Origin: Alectoria sarmentosa
Taxonomy: Eukaryota > Ascomycota > Lecanoromycetes > Lecanorales > Parmeliaceae
Length of the DNA: 23,077 nt
Assembly (NCBI GenBank): GCA_009733775.1
Contig: WOGZ01000438.1
Span: forward strand, 1-23,077
Reading direction: 5' to 3'
The translations under genes were made by a program, and so were the position numbers. The notes under the pieces are model-generated. The model saw nothing but the letters and a program-made list of their open reading frames with translations. It searched no databases and was not told where the DNA came from. Shown here in pieces: positions 1 to 10,583 of this stretch (positions are counted from its first letter, which is position 1; every line of letters starts with the position of its first letter).

Positions 1-1860
1 TTAAATAATCGTTATAAATCGAACTTTTTGATCGTATATAACGAGGCTTAAAATATGTCAGACGGGCAGAACAGTAATTTGAAATTTTAAAAATTGAAAT
101 TGAAAAGAAAAAATTAATGAAAATCTCATATTTTTATTTAAACGATGATTTGATTATAATAATTTATTTTAATATTAAAAAAATTATTAAAATTAATAAA
201 TTTGAGATTTTTAATAAATAAAATATCGAGATTATAAAATGAAAATCGTTTTATATTAATATAAAAATCGATTCCCTTTTTAATCATCAAATCGTAAATT
301 TAATTAATCATAATTCGATTAATCGAAATCTTTAATATAATTAAAAAAATTATTATATTGATCATATTATCCTACGAGCTTGTTTTTATAAAAACGAAAT
401 TATTATTAATTCGTTTAAAAAGAAATTTTGATTGCATTTTCGAAATTTATATTTTTTTTATATTTATTCGCGTAAATTTATTATTCATATTTATTATCAT
501 CAAGAATAATAAAAAAAACATTTATTATAATGAAATTTTTAGGTTTTTTAACATCACGTCGAAGTTTAAGATCAAGATCATTATACATAATATCGAATTA
601 ATTTTTAATAAAAATCATATCTGCATTTTTAATTGATCTTAAGATTTTCTAAACATATTTTCGAGATTTTCGTTTAAAAATTGCGTCATATATAATATAT
701 CGTTTATGAAAAACAATATCGATAATTATTATAATAAATTCTTTAAATTTATCAATTAATAACGTGATTCATTTTTCGATATTATTTTTTAATTTGATAA
801 TTCGTTTTTTGATAGCAAAAAATTTCGTTATTCATCATTTTAACGCGATGTCTCGAAGACTCATTTATAAGTTTTTTCATATCATTTCGATATTCTTTAT
901 CAAAGCAAGATCTCGAACTCGTTTAACGAAAAAATGAATATCTCGAAAATACGTTTCTTTTTCGATATGTTCGATAATCGTTTCATTTTTTACGAATTTA
1001 TCGTTATACATAAAATCGAAAAAATTAAAATCATCAAGATTTCATTTTAAATGCTTAAAAGTTATTTCGTTATCGATAAAATTTGGTTTTTTGAAAGGAT
1101 TTAAAGAACCTTGTTGATCGAATATGTTTCGTAATAATTTTTATAATGCGATTCATTGTTATTGAAAAAAATCAATGTTTTATTAGAATTAATTTTTTAA
1201 TGTCATAATTGAATCGATGAGATTCTTATAAATAACTTTTTCTGCGAAAATATCTTTGATAATATATTCGAAAACTTTCATAAAATGAAAAATCTTGAAT
1301 TTAAATGAATTTAAAAAAATAATAATTAATGATGTAAAAGATGTAAATTGTGATGATTTTTAATGAAAAATGAATTCTCAAAAAGACGATATAATTAAGA
1401 TATGATTATTTGAAAAATATGAATTATAATTCGAAAGATAACACGATCGATAATTCAATTTTTTGATTACGTTTATTATAATTCGAAAAGAGAATCGATT
1501 AAAAAAGAATAAAAACGTGCTCATTGATTTTTAACAAATCTTAAAATTATTTAAATAAATTTAAAAAAATCTTTAATGAGATATTGAACGATTTCTCGAA
1601 TAATTTAATTAATAAATCTTTTGAATTGATAATCGAAAATAATGAAGTTTCATAATTATTAAGTTTATATGATAACGTTATAAGAAGTCAAATTGACGAT
1701 TTTTGAGAAATAATAAAAAGAATTATTAAATAAAGGATTAAATCTTTGATGCAATAAAAACTGTTGATATATCGAATATATGATTTGAAATAAACAATCA
1801 AATGATGCTTGTTGCAAAATTCGATGTTGTTATCATTATTAAAAAAATTATGCTCGAAGA
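1..1860. other. AT-rich RIP-degraded sequence, unassigned
   Basis: Very AT-rich sequence with C and G mostly inside CpG-containing words. Plus-strand frame 1 is open from 358 to 636 (92 codons, rich in Ile, Phe, Lys and Asn) and nearly open from 901 to 1047. Further on it continues with TAA and TGA stops that could be former Gln, Trp or Arg codons. No family motif was recognised in it. A short less AT-biased patch at 55-80 (atgtcagacgggcagaacag) could be an eroded start of an ORF, but nothing confirms this. The pattern is compatible with an eroded transposon reading on the plus strand, which is inference only. Confidence 0.5.
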
Positions 1861-2163
1861 ATTCTAATTGTAAATGTAAGATTGATTGTCGAGAAAGTTA
1901 TGGAGAATTCTGTTTTTATAGACATATTTGCCAAGGCATTATCTTCGCCATCTCCGTTCCTTTCTTGCCAAAGATATTCGTAACGATATCCGCAACATTA
2001 CGACAATTAATTACATTTTACGAAATTGTTTACATTTTTTAAATCTTTCGACAATGAGCGTTGAGATTGATTATAATCGTTTTTTGAAATATGTGACAAT
2101 GACGCAAATTCACGGCACAGATTTACGATCATTCATGTATTTTAAACGATTTAATTTCAAATA
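1861..2163 (+). pseudogene. Less-mutated, Cys-containing open patch of unknown family
   Basis: This patch is visibly less AT-biased than its surroundings. In frame 1 (open from 1809 to 2042) the residues Cys at 1870, 1876, 1888, 1912 and 1930 give the spacing C-x-C-x3-C-x7-C-x5-C, which could be a metal-binding cluster. Overlapping frame 2 is open from 1928 to 2161 and extends upstream to 1862 if TAA and TAG are read as former Gln codons. It gives an Arg/Leu-rich helical protein (LRHLRSFLAKDIRNDI). The minus strand also yields a Lys/Arg-rich reading. I cannot decide which frame is real, and I recognise no family. Lower mutation here suggests either a younger insertion or a segment that was not duplicated. 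Confidence 0.25.
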
Positions 2164-2169
2164 AAATGC

Positions 2170-4680
2170 ACATTTTTTTCTCATTAAATCATATTATAAG
2201 ATTTAAAATTAACATAAGATTTAATTAAGCGTGAAATTTAAAGTTAATAAAAGACTTAAAATAACGTGAAAAGGTGCGTGCAAATAAGGCCTCATCACTT
2301 ATCATTATCGTTATTTTAATTATTATGTTTATGCTCAATACGTATCGATCTCGTAATTTTAATTATTTAAAATTTATTATTTAAAATAAAGAAGAAGAAG
2401 AGAAAAAGGAGAATAATATCGATAATAATGCGCTTATAAAAAGCGTTATTTTATATTAACATCGAAGTCTTAAGTCAAAGACATGAAAAGCAATTGTTTT
2501 AGATTTTCATAATCATAATTTCATTAATGCGACGTTATTAAATTTGAACGATATATGAAAGAAGAATGTAAATATACGATTAAATGATGAGAATTTTGAA
2601 ACAAGCTTGTTAATAAAGGCAAATATTTAATCAATCGAAAATTTTGCGAAAATTTTTAATAAATAGAATATCGATTCAGAGACGGATGAGGATAATTAAT
2701 TCGTTATATTTATTTTCATTATATCAACGTTTTTTTAATTGATTCTTTTGCAATTTGAAATCAACGACGATTACGATATTTTTCAAAAGTTATAAACTTT
2801 TATTTTTCGAAATTTTTTGAAAAATCTTAACTCGAAAAGCGAAAATGAGATCTTATCATTAATGACATTTTCGATAATTTCTTATTAATTCTCATTTGTT
2901 TTGAATTTCAAATCACCCTTTTAAACGAGATTCAAATCACTTTTTTAAACGTTTTTTTTTAAATTTGTGATATAAAAAGAAGAGTAAAATGTTATATCGT
3001 TATTATTATATTTGACATTTGATTTGTGATTTAAAAAATCAAAATGTTTTAAATCGAATTATATACGATTATAAAAGATATTATAATTATCAAAATTTCT
3101 CGCAAAGAGAAATGAAGAGAAATTAAATCTTATATAAACGTTATCATTGAAGTTGAACATTTTAAAACGATAAATATAGTAATATATTTCATTATTAAGA
3201 TTATTATAAAAAGCTTTATTGATTATCGTTAAAAAATTATCATTAATAATAAAGCGTAAAAAAGATATGCGATAACGAATATAAATAAAAAGACTTTCAT
3301 GATAATATTAATACGATTTAATTAATTTGATTTTTATGATTTTATTTATCACACAATTAAAAGAAAAAATGTTCTTTGATATAATAAAATACGTTAACGA
3401 ATTTATAAAATTATGACACTTTTTTGCATGAGAATCGTTTATATATGTTATATCGAATAATGTTTATTTCATTATATAAAAAGAGTTAATTATTTTCGAA
3501 GATTCATTTTAGATTTAAAATATTGATTAATCACGTAAATAAATCATTTTTATTAATCGAGAACGCAAAGCAGACGTTTTTAATATTAACGATGTTATAA
3601 TTACATTATAAAATATTATTAACATATCAAATTTCAATTTGAATAATTTCGCTTTGAATTTTGAAGATTTCAACGAATTATTTTTTATGAAGAATAATCA
3701 AATCGAGATTTCTTTATAACATTTTATTCAATATATCGAGATTTATATAAATCGTGATTTTCTTAACGAAGAGAATGAAATCACATTTATAAAAAATTAA
3801 TATATTCGAAAGGTTTTTATGCGATAGATATTTAATATTCGCTCAATTTGTTAAATGCATCAAATTCGCGATAAATTGAAAATGTAATATTTCGAATATG
3901 ATTATATTGCGGAAATCTTTGATAATCATATATCTTTTTCATATTTTTTATTTATTAGTGATTTCGAAATACATCGCAACATGTATCGTGCTTTGAAAGC
4001 GTTTTATTTTATTTCAATTTGTTTTTCTTATAAAGAATAACGCAAGATTGTTAATGTTTTCATTTTCATCTTAAATTCACACGATGTTAATTTGAAAACG
4101 ATTATGAAATTTTTTAATAAGATCATTAAACAGATAAATCGTAATTTGAAAATGTTATTAACGAAAAGGCAGAGAAGGTTTGCGCATTTAATATAATTTT
4201 TTTCGATAACATATCATAATAAGCGAATAACGAAGAGTTTTTTTAATATAATATTAATATGAAATATCGAACGTGTTTATATTTCAAGATCGAAAAAAAA
4301 AATCTTTTTTATAATATAATTCGAAATAATAAATATTATTAAGAAATAATATAACAACGAGCATTTATAAGAGAAGTTTGTCGTAAAACGCAAAAGACAT
4401 TTATTAAAAAAATAAACATTAGAATTGAATTTTTAATAATGATTAAATTGGCATTATGTTTCGATTTCATTTTATCTCGAATATACGATGTTTCATATTC
4501 AAAATAATAAAATATTAAAAGAATATTATAAAGTTTTTTAATGATTATAATATTGAATAAAAGAGAAAACGCAATCTATTTCAAGACTTTTCAAACATTT
4601 CGATATTTTTCAAAATGATTTCGTATATAAAATTTTTTATATTATATTTGATTTTGATCTTTATTAAAAGTTGAATGTGT
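2170..4680. other. AT-rich sequence, nothing assignable
   Basis: Extremely AT-rich, with dense stops in all frames and no recognisable domain, tRNA, LTR end or tandem array. A short run of less biased sequence around 2270-2300 (aaggtgcgtgcaaataaggcctc) has no identifiable function. I see nothing else to annotate. Confidence 0.5.
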
Positions 4681-5151
4681 AAAGTATTCGTTTTGATTTC
4701 ACTCATTTTACGCAAATATGCATCGATTAAATGATTTCGTTTTACATATTTTCAAGCTGTTGTGAAAGTTTTCGATTATGATATTATTGCGATTAAATAA
4801 ATCATAAAGACATTTGATATAATTACATATATTAACATCTTGATAAATAATCAAAGATATATTTATTATTTCAAATTTCATCAGATCATTATCGAGAAAA
4901 AACAGGTTTATCAAGATTTAATAATTTGTGTTATATCGATTGCAAAAGTCTTTCGCAAAAACATAAATGAAAACGATAATAACGTTGATGAATAAATAAA
5001 CATGAATATAAATGATGATGAAATTCGTGAGCAGGCGGACGAAGAGAAAACAAAAAATAATATTGAAAAAATAAATAACGAGACAAATAACGCACTTTTA
5101 AAGATGCTTTTCGTCGTCGAAAATTCGAAGAATCTTATTAAAATTTTTAAA
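4681..5151 (+). pseudogene. Lys/Glu/Asn-rich degraded reading, unknown family
   Basis: Plus-strand frame 1 reads through this stretch with only three internal stops before 5152: a TGA near 4732, a TAA at 4798 and a TAA at 4993. All three are compatible with RIP of Arg/Trp or Gln codons. Roughly residues 80-155 of the reading are strongly charged and likely helical (motifs such as DDEIREQADEEKTKNNIEK). They contain several codons with G or C in positions that random AT-rich sequence rarely gives. Open frames on the opposite strand (4708-4914 and 4911-5186) give Phe/Ser-rich sequence and look like shadows. No family was recognised; it may be part of a transposon protein. Confidence 0.25.
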
Positions 5152-5771
5152 TAAAGAGAATGCAAATTCAAAGGAGATAAGTTCAAAAAGTTTTTAATAT
5201 TTTCGAATATTCATATAAACCTTTATCTCGTTAATATAATTCGCGAATATAAAATAATAATGAATTTAAGCGTGTTTATAAGAAAATTAAAATATAAATA
5301 TGACATTTTTTCAAATGTATATTTTATTAATAATTGAAATAGGGTTTTCAAAAAAATAACGAATCAAGTAACGCCGTCGAATTTGATGAAATATTTCTTT
5401 TTTTATAACGCTATAATTCAATTTTTGCGTTTAAATTTAATCGACGTTTAAAATGCCATTTATTCGAAAATTATTAAGATTTTAAATTTGATAAACACTT
5501 TTTATTTTGCATTTGTGAAGAGTTTTTTATTTATAAATGAGTAGAATATAAACGAAAAACATAACGAAATACATATAATAATCGAAAACGAAAAATATCA
5601 TCTCGCACAACTTTTTTTTGTAAATTTTAAATTTAATAAAGAATTATAAATTATATTAAGTACGAGATTAATGAAATTATTAATGTAACACTCTTTTATA
5701 TAAGAATTGATAAATATATATGAAAAATGTTATGAGTTGCGAATGTTAAATTTCAAATTTAAATTTATCAA
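5152..5771. other. AT-rich sequence, nothing assignable
   Basis: AT-rich spacer with scattered stops in every frame. The plus-strand reading from the preceding segment may continue for some tens of codons past the TAA at 5152, but there is no motif to anchor it. Confidence 0.45.
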
Positions 5772-6330
5772 ATGATATCGAAAAATAGCATATATAAATT
5801 CGTGAGTTTTCATTTGTTTTTGATAAGATATTCAATTGATAAAGGTTTTTATAAAGTTAATAAACGTCATATGTATATTATGGGAAATTACATTATGATA
5901 ATCAACGATGTTAAAACGTATCTTACGCAATGTTTTCTGCATTCATATCAAGATAATAAATATAAATTTTTTATTGTTAATATCGTGTAAACATATTTCG
6001 AGAAAAACGATTTATTAAAATCTTTCGCAAATCTCGTTTTGAATCTTTTCATTTACATATGCATTATAAAATAACGCATATTTGATACGTGAAAATTATC
6101 ATATGAGGGCATTTATATCATTAAGGTTTTAAACGAATCTGATTGATAAATGAATAATGAGAAACGATATTTATTAAAATGTGATTAAAATGTCGATTAT
6201 TTATGAATTAATTATAAATGACTTTCAACGATATGAATAAAAGTTTATCGTTGATTGTAAAAGGATTTATAAAAATGAAAATGAGGAATTAAGCAATGAA
6301 TATGTATTAAATATGTATCGATTTAATAAC
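5772..6330 (+). pseudogene. Degraded plus-strand reading, unknown family
   Basis: Frame 3 is open from 5772 to 5990 (72 codons). After one TAA it is open again to about 6080. From about 6080 on it is interrupted by TGA and TAA codons that could be former Arg/Trp and Gln codons. The open part contains a Tyr/Phe/Asn-rich protein with no motif I recognise. It ends where the hairpin-bearing insertion begins to be recognisable. If that insertion split a copia element, copia sequence would be expected here on the minus strand. I looked for the copia C-terminal tail on the minus strand and did not find it, so this stretch may belong to something else. Confidence 0.2.
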
Positions 6331-6609
6331 GATTGATCGATAGCTGAGCAGCGATAAGTTAATCGTTTATTAACGATTGTTAATAACTCGCTCAAAACCG
6401 ATATCCGTTTTAATAAAAAATGATGATTTTTTATTCATTTTCAAATCGTTTTTTAATCGCTTAATAATCGATATTCAATTAATTAATAATTGATTGTAAA
6501 TCGACGGGCAATCGTTGCTTAGCCGATGCGAATCGATTATTAATTAATTGAATATCGATTGTCAAGCGGCTGTTTATCAGATGGAAAACTTGTGAGAGTG
6601 ACAGCATAG
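6331..6609 (-). mobile_element. Possible RIP-mutated non-autonomous DNA element (hairpin type), copy 1
   Basis: Sequence unlike the surrounding pol relic begins immediately after copia RNase H residues K-H-I. Read on the minus strand from 6609 it starts CTATGCTGTCACTCTCAC, directly after a TA at 6610-6611. Compared with the start of the GC-balanced block at 22426 (TA, then CTACGGTGCCTGTCTCGT), I count about 27 matches in 40 ungapped columns counted from 22424 and 6611. Most mismatches are C/T or G/A. The interior holds a 30-bp inverted repeat and words shared with the 22.45-22.70 kb block (catc-gat, gatattca, gcggctg). The left boundary near 6331 is uncertain: I set it at the last less AT-biased words (gctgagcagcg) and saw no matching terminal inverted repeat. 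Identity as a transposon is inference. Confidence 0.4.
6466..6560. repeat. 30-bp inverted repeat with 35-nt loop
   Basis: Positions 6466-6495 and 6531-6560 are reverse complements at 29 of 30 positions; the single mismatch is a T/C transition. The spacer 6496-6530 (gtaaatcgacgggcaatcg...) is the most GC-balanced part of the neighbourhood. The structure would fold as a long hairpin or cruciform. It lies inside the insertion that cuts the copia RNase H. Confidence 0.85.
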
Positions 6610-6610
6610 T

Positions 6611-7150
6611 AATGTGTTTAATGCGAGCATAAAATTGAGCGTTTTTTGCGAAAGCGATTGCGCCTTGATTATTTTCAAAAATTATGATAATTTTAAGATT
6701 CGAATCGTCAAATCGCAGAAATTAATTAAGAAAATTTTTCAATCAAATAAATTTCTTAATAATTTGCGTTTAATCGATATATTTTATTTTATAAATGAAC
6801 AATGTTATAATGATTTAACGTTTATTTAATTAATTAATAACGTTATTATTCAAATTGAATAAATAATCGAAGATGAATTTTCGAATTGAGTTTTCAACTC
6901 AATCAAAATCAATATAATCGAATAAATTCTTTAAAAAGTCTTTATATATGAATTCGTAATATATTATGTTTTTGAAATATCGAAAAATTCGAATAATCGC
7001 ATTTTAATGCGTTGAAATAAGGTTAATTGAATATCGATTAATTAAAAAAACAATATAAACGATATCGAAACGAGTTTTCAATATAACGTATATAAAAAAG
7101 CTTATAACGAATTAATATTTTTTATAAAGCTTTTTGAGAGTCACGTAGCT
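6611..7150 (-). pseudogene. copia RNase H domain, broken
   Basis: Following the RT in the same frame, the minus strand keeps the copia hallmarks. A TRPDI-like segment (KTRFDIVY) is followed by RIFRYFKN near 6989-6965, corresponding to the family RYLKGT block. Next come the RNase H metal-binding YIDFD near 6920-6899 and a segment matching the Ser-rich SGYLFN block. The catalytic Glu region is mutated to Lys (IYKIKYI near 6782, family EAEY). The ENNQGAIAFAKNAQFYARIKHI block at 6674-6611 matches the DNQGAIALAKNP..H.RTKHI block with Asp changed to Asn. The domain stops exactly after KHI, where the family continues with a conserved His-rich tail. What follows at 6609 is unrelated sequence. Confidence 0.88.
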
Positions 7151-7960
7151 CTTTTTAACGAATATCAATTTATGATTGATTTCGAATGATATATTAACAA
7201 AAATAAGATTTTAGCATTTGAAATAATTGAAAAAACGTGTGATATACGTTTTTTATTTCAAATGAATAATGTTATTACGACGATCTTTTTTAACGATTAT
7301 GTTCAAATAAAAAACGCATAATCTCAAATTTAACATGTGAAATTTGACGTTTAAGACATTTTTGATTCGTTTGATAACGACTTTATTGCGATTTATAATC
7401 AAAACATTATCGACGTAAAACGTTATAATGATTTTTTTTTGGAGATTCATGAACATATTACTATTCGATTCGATGAAATTGAGATCGAATTTTTTTATAT
7501 AAATCGAAAAATATTAATATTAAATTTTGAAAAATTATTTTAAATTATAAAGAATTTTATTCAATTTATAAATTTTAATATTATTTTTATTAAAGTCGTC
7601 AAATTATTGCATATAAATGTTTTTTTAAACATCGTCATAAAGAAAAACGATTTTGACGTTTATTTATTTCACGTTTTAATTTATAATCGTTATAAACGTA
7701 AAAATCGTTTTATAATTTATGAGCTTTATTATTAACGCGAAAATGTTATGATAATCACGACCCTTTTGTTATTCGAATTCTCGAATAATTTAATATGCTT
7801 TATAACGAATAATTTTTCTTTTAAAACCTCGTTTTACGATATAAATTCAATAATCTTTAAAAACGCGAATCTTTAAAAACGTTTGAATAAGGCATCAAGT
7901 GTTATTATTCATAAAGAATTTATATTTATTTCGTATGTTAATCTTTCAATTTATACCTAA
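7150..7960 (-). pseudogene. copia reverse transcriptase domain, broken
   Basis: RNA-dependent DNA polymerase domain of a Ty1/copia element, read on the minus strand. In order it shows NNNTWCLI near 7910 (family Nx-NTW), RYKA-stop-IIREFE near 7805-7778 (family RYKARWVVRGFEQ), and NVKIVFLYDD at 7660-7632 (motif A, family DVKTAFLHGD, first Asp changed to Asn). These are followed by YKLNKILYNLK near 7570 (family LNKALYGLKQ) and FYVDNVLII at 7420-7394 (motif C, family YVDD, second Asp changed to Asn at 7406-7408). Two catalytic Asp residues are therefore lost through G-to-A changes on the coding strand. Stops occur at former Gln and Trp codons, for example 7253 and 7604. The open part 7253-7456 is a fragment, not a gene. 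Confidence 0.92.
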
Positions 7961-8629
7961 TCGTCGCTCATATACGATTAAATGATTTGTCAACAATATA
8001 TTAAAATATATTTAACAAATTTTTCCTAGCAATAATATGTTTAAATTATAAATCAATTATTCATTTGATTGAAGGTTGTTAAGCGCAACATGTATTTGTT
8101 TAAAATAAGATTTAACATTGTTAATAAGCGATTCAATTATTTGTCGATAAAATTTTAATAAATTGTTGATAGATTGTTGAGACCTTATTGTGAGATTATT
8201 GAGAAAATTTTGTTTTGTTATCATCTTATTAATATAAATTTAATAATATTTTGTCTTTTTTTCAACATATTTTCAAATATTCTTTAATATCAATCTTCGA
8301 TCAATTTTCGATTATCATTTTATGTATTTTTTATTTATCATCTTTAATGTTCAAATGTCGCATTAATGTTTACATTATATAAATGTTCTCATTAATATTT
8401 GAATTATATAAATGCCCGCATTAAAATATTTGATTTTAAATATATATGAAAAACATCATTAATTATATAAAAATATCCTTCTTTAATCGAGCTCATCATG
8501 ATTTATATTTTATTATTATACTTTTATTTTCTCAAATTTTTATATCATATTTATTATTTTGCGCGTTTAATTCTTTGCGCTTTACATCGCATCGTATTAA
8601 CATTGCATTATTATTAATAACGATCTTTA
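7960..8629 (-). other. Linker of copia pol, unreadable
   Basis: Between the integrase fragment and the RT domain. In copia elements this interval is poorly conserved. The frame can be followed upstream of 7960 for some tens of codons without a motif. Sequence around 8160-8220 is richer in TpG and looks less mutated than its flanks, but has no recognisable content. The plus-strand frame 8446-8652 is Ile/Phe-rich and looks like a shadow. Confidence 0.4.
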
Positions 8630-9060
8630 TTATCGTTAAAAAAAAAACGTAGAATCCTTTAATAAAACATATCAATTTGCTTTATAAGCTCAATCGATTT
8701 ACGCATTTTAAAATAAATAAAATCTAATTCGATTGCAGCTCCTCTTAGCGATATATTTTAAATAACTTAAAAATGATCATATATCAATTATATGCAATTC
8801 GCGTAAAAAGTTGTTATCATCTTTATATAATTTCTGCGAAAAAATATCAATTTAAAAAAGCATTTTGAAAAACATTTTATCGCTCGTGAAAAGATTTATT
8901 CTCTTTTAACATAAACATTGCATTAATTATTTATTAAATAATCAACGATAATCGAGGCAGCTCCTTTATCTTGAATAATCGAAATAATCTCATAATAAAA
9001 ATGGTTTTAAATTGATCTTGAAACACGTCGTTAATTTAATTAAACATTTCCGAAAATGCT
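8630..9060 (-). pseudogene. copia integrase core, fragment
   Basis: Minus-strand sequence upstream of the RT reads in one frame as RRVSRSI-stop-NHFYYEII near 9020-8985, then DKGAASIIVDYL near 8965-8930, then NVYVKR. This resembles the copia integrase stretch in which an Asp-Asp-x-Ser-Arg-x-x-Trp segment is followed by a helix and a VK-R strand. After a change of frame, YIAKRSCNRI near 8757 to 8728 matches the family GIAERSNRTI block, and YLF further down fits the conserved leucine run. Similarity is weaker than in the RT, and the active-site residues cannot be assigned with certainty. The position and order relative to the RT support the call. Confidence 0.6.
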
Positions 9061-10583
9061 TTAAAATGTCGATCGAAAAATTTGTTAACGTTGAAATTTT
9101 ATACACGTTTCAAAACATATGATATATCATATATTTTGACATCGAAATTTGTTAGATAACATCTTTAAGCATACGACATCGTTAGCTCTTTATTTTATGA
9201 ATATTTTGTTATCGCATTTTATCGTAAACCCCTATTTTATTCAAAATCGATGAAATGTTATTAAAATATATTTATTTCATCGTCGACGTGTTTAATTTAT
9301 TGAAATTTGAATTTGAAATATAATGAAAAGTATAATGACGATTAAGAGATCGTCAAGAAAAGAGCGAAAGCGTTGAAACGATATCGAGATAATAAAATGT
9401 TAAACAATTTGCAATATCATCAACAATTGTCGTCATATGTTAAATGTTTGATCACATTATCAATTATGAAAAGGGTTAAGATATTCAAAAATGTTATCAA
9501 AAGCGAAAAGATATATTTAATTTCAATTTATGCAATGTTATTAATGTGATCGTGTTAAAAACATCACATTATCATCGTCTTAATAATCGCTTCAAGAATG
9601 TTATTATTAATCATAAAATTAAATCGATCATCATTATCATCGACATTGCGATAAATAAAAAAGACATATATCTTTATAATCGCATCATATTTTTATGTCT
9701 TCTTCAATTTTGTTTCAATTTAATTTTTCGTTTCTTCACAATTACATTTATTTTTATTCGAATAAATATGACGTTATTATTATATTCGTTAATGTATAAA
9801 CAATTGATTTAGGAAGATTAATCATTCATTCTCAATTTATGAGATTGAATACATATTTAATTAATTATAAGTTTCATAAATCATGATCATTTATTTTATG
9901 ACGATAACGCATTTTATGACGATATATATATTATTATATATATCTAAAATGCGATAACATAAATGAGATGAATTATGCTTGTTAAGTTATGTTAATTCTT
10001 GTTATAAAGAGATTGAAATTAAAGATGAATTATAGATATTTAATTGTTTTTGAGACATGATTAAAAATAATTTATGTGTTTTTGAAAGAATAAACATCGA
10101 TATAATGAAATATAAAGATTTGAGATGAAGCATATTGCGATGATAAAAAAAATAATATAATCAAATACAAAAGGTGTAATGTACGCATTTTGAATTCTAT
10201 ACACACAGATCAACTTTACATTTTGATATTTATATATTAAATGCTTTTATGTTATTATGAAATTCGCGTAAATTAAATATATTTATAGGTTATAAAAGAA
10301 GATTTAAAATTCACGATCTTTTTTTAAAGAAATACACAACGAATTATAAAATAAAAAATCGAAATAATTAATATTAACAATCTTAATAATGATAATAATA
10401 ATAATTAATTTAATAATCTCGATAACAATCAGCTCAATAACATAAAATAAAAATGTATAATTCAATGTAAAAATAAATCGTTTATTAATGTAATATGAAA
10501 AAAAAAACAATTTAATAATGAAAGATGAAAAATCAAAATGACAATTTATAAACAAATTATATAAATTGAATATCATAATTTAA
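9061..10583. other. AT-rich stretch, probably eroded copia upstream half
   Basis: If the copia element is complete on its 5' side, its integrase zinc-binding region and gag should lie here on the minus strand. Near 9180-9060 the minus strand has Cys residues (one in CFETC) that could belong to the integrase zinc-binding region, but the frame is not secure. Plus-strand 9546-9812 and minus-strand 10304-10576 are open frames made almost only of Ile, Phe, Asn, Lys and Tyr, without motifs. A small hairpin lies at 9908-9953 and an aat/gat microsatellite near 10385-10407. Confidence 0.35.
9908..9953. repeat. Short inverted repeat (hairpin)
   Basis: Arms cgcatttta (9908-9916) and taaaatgcg (9945-9953) are perfect complements, followed inward by gatatatata (9921-9930) and tatatatatc (9935-9944). 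There is a 4-nt bulge (tgac) on the left and a ttat loop. It may be a chance product of AT-rich sequence or an eroded element end. Confidence 0.6.

Larger units (their letters stand above)
6611..9060 (-). mobile_element. Ty1/copia LTR retrotransposon relic (RIP-mutated pol)
   Basis: The minus strand encodes a copia-order pol: part of an integrase core, then reverse transcriptase, then RNase H. The RT and RNase H portion (7960 down to 6611) stays in a single frame, with about 20 in-frame stops at positions where the family has Gln or Trp. The integrase part needs at least one frame change near 8750. The 3' end is lost: RNase H breaks off at 6611 against the hairpin insertion, and no copia tail or LTR was found beyond it. 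Neither LTR nor gag could be located toward higher coordinates, where sequence is too eroded. The family assignment is firm from the order and spacing of motifs. The element is certainly non-functional. Confidence 0.9.

Noticed and set aside
4911..5186. Minus-strand 91-codon Phe/Ser-rich membrane-like protein
   Set aside because: It is the antisense of a strongly charged plus-strand reading; Phe/Ser richness is what antisense of GAA/AAA/GAT-rich sequence gives.
7253..7456. A functional 67-residue minus-strand protein
   Set aside because: It is the open part of a copia reverse transcriptase with YVDN in place of YVDD, flanked in frame by more RT sequence beyond stop codons.
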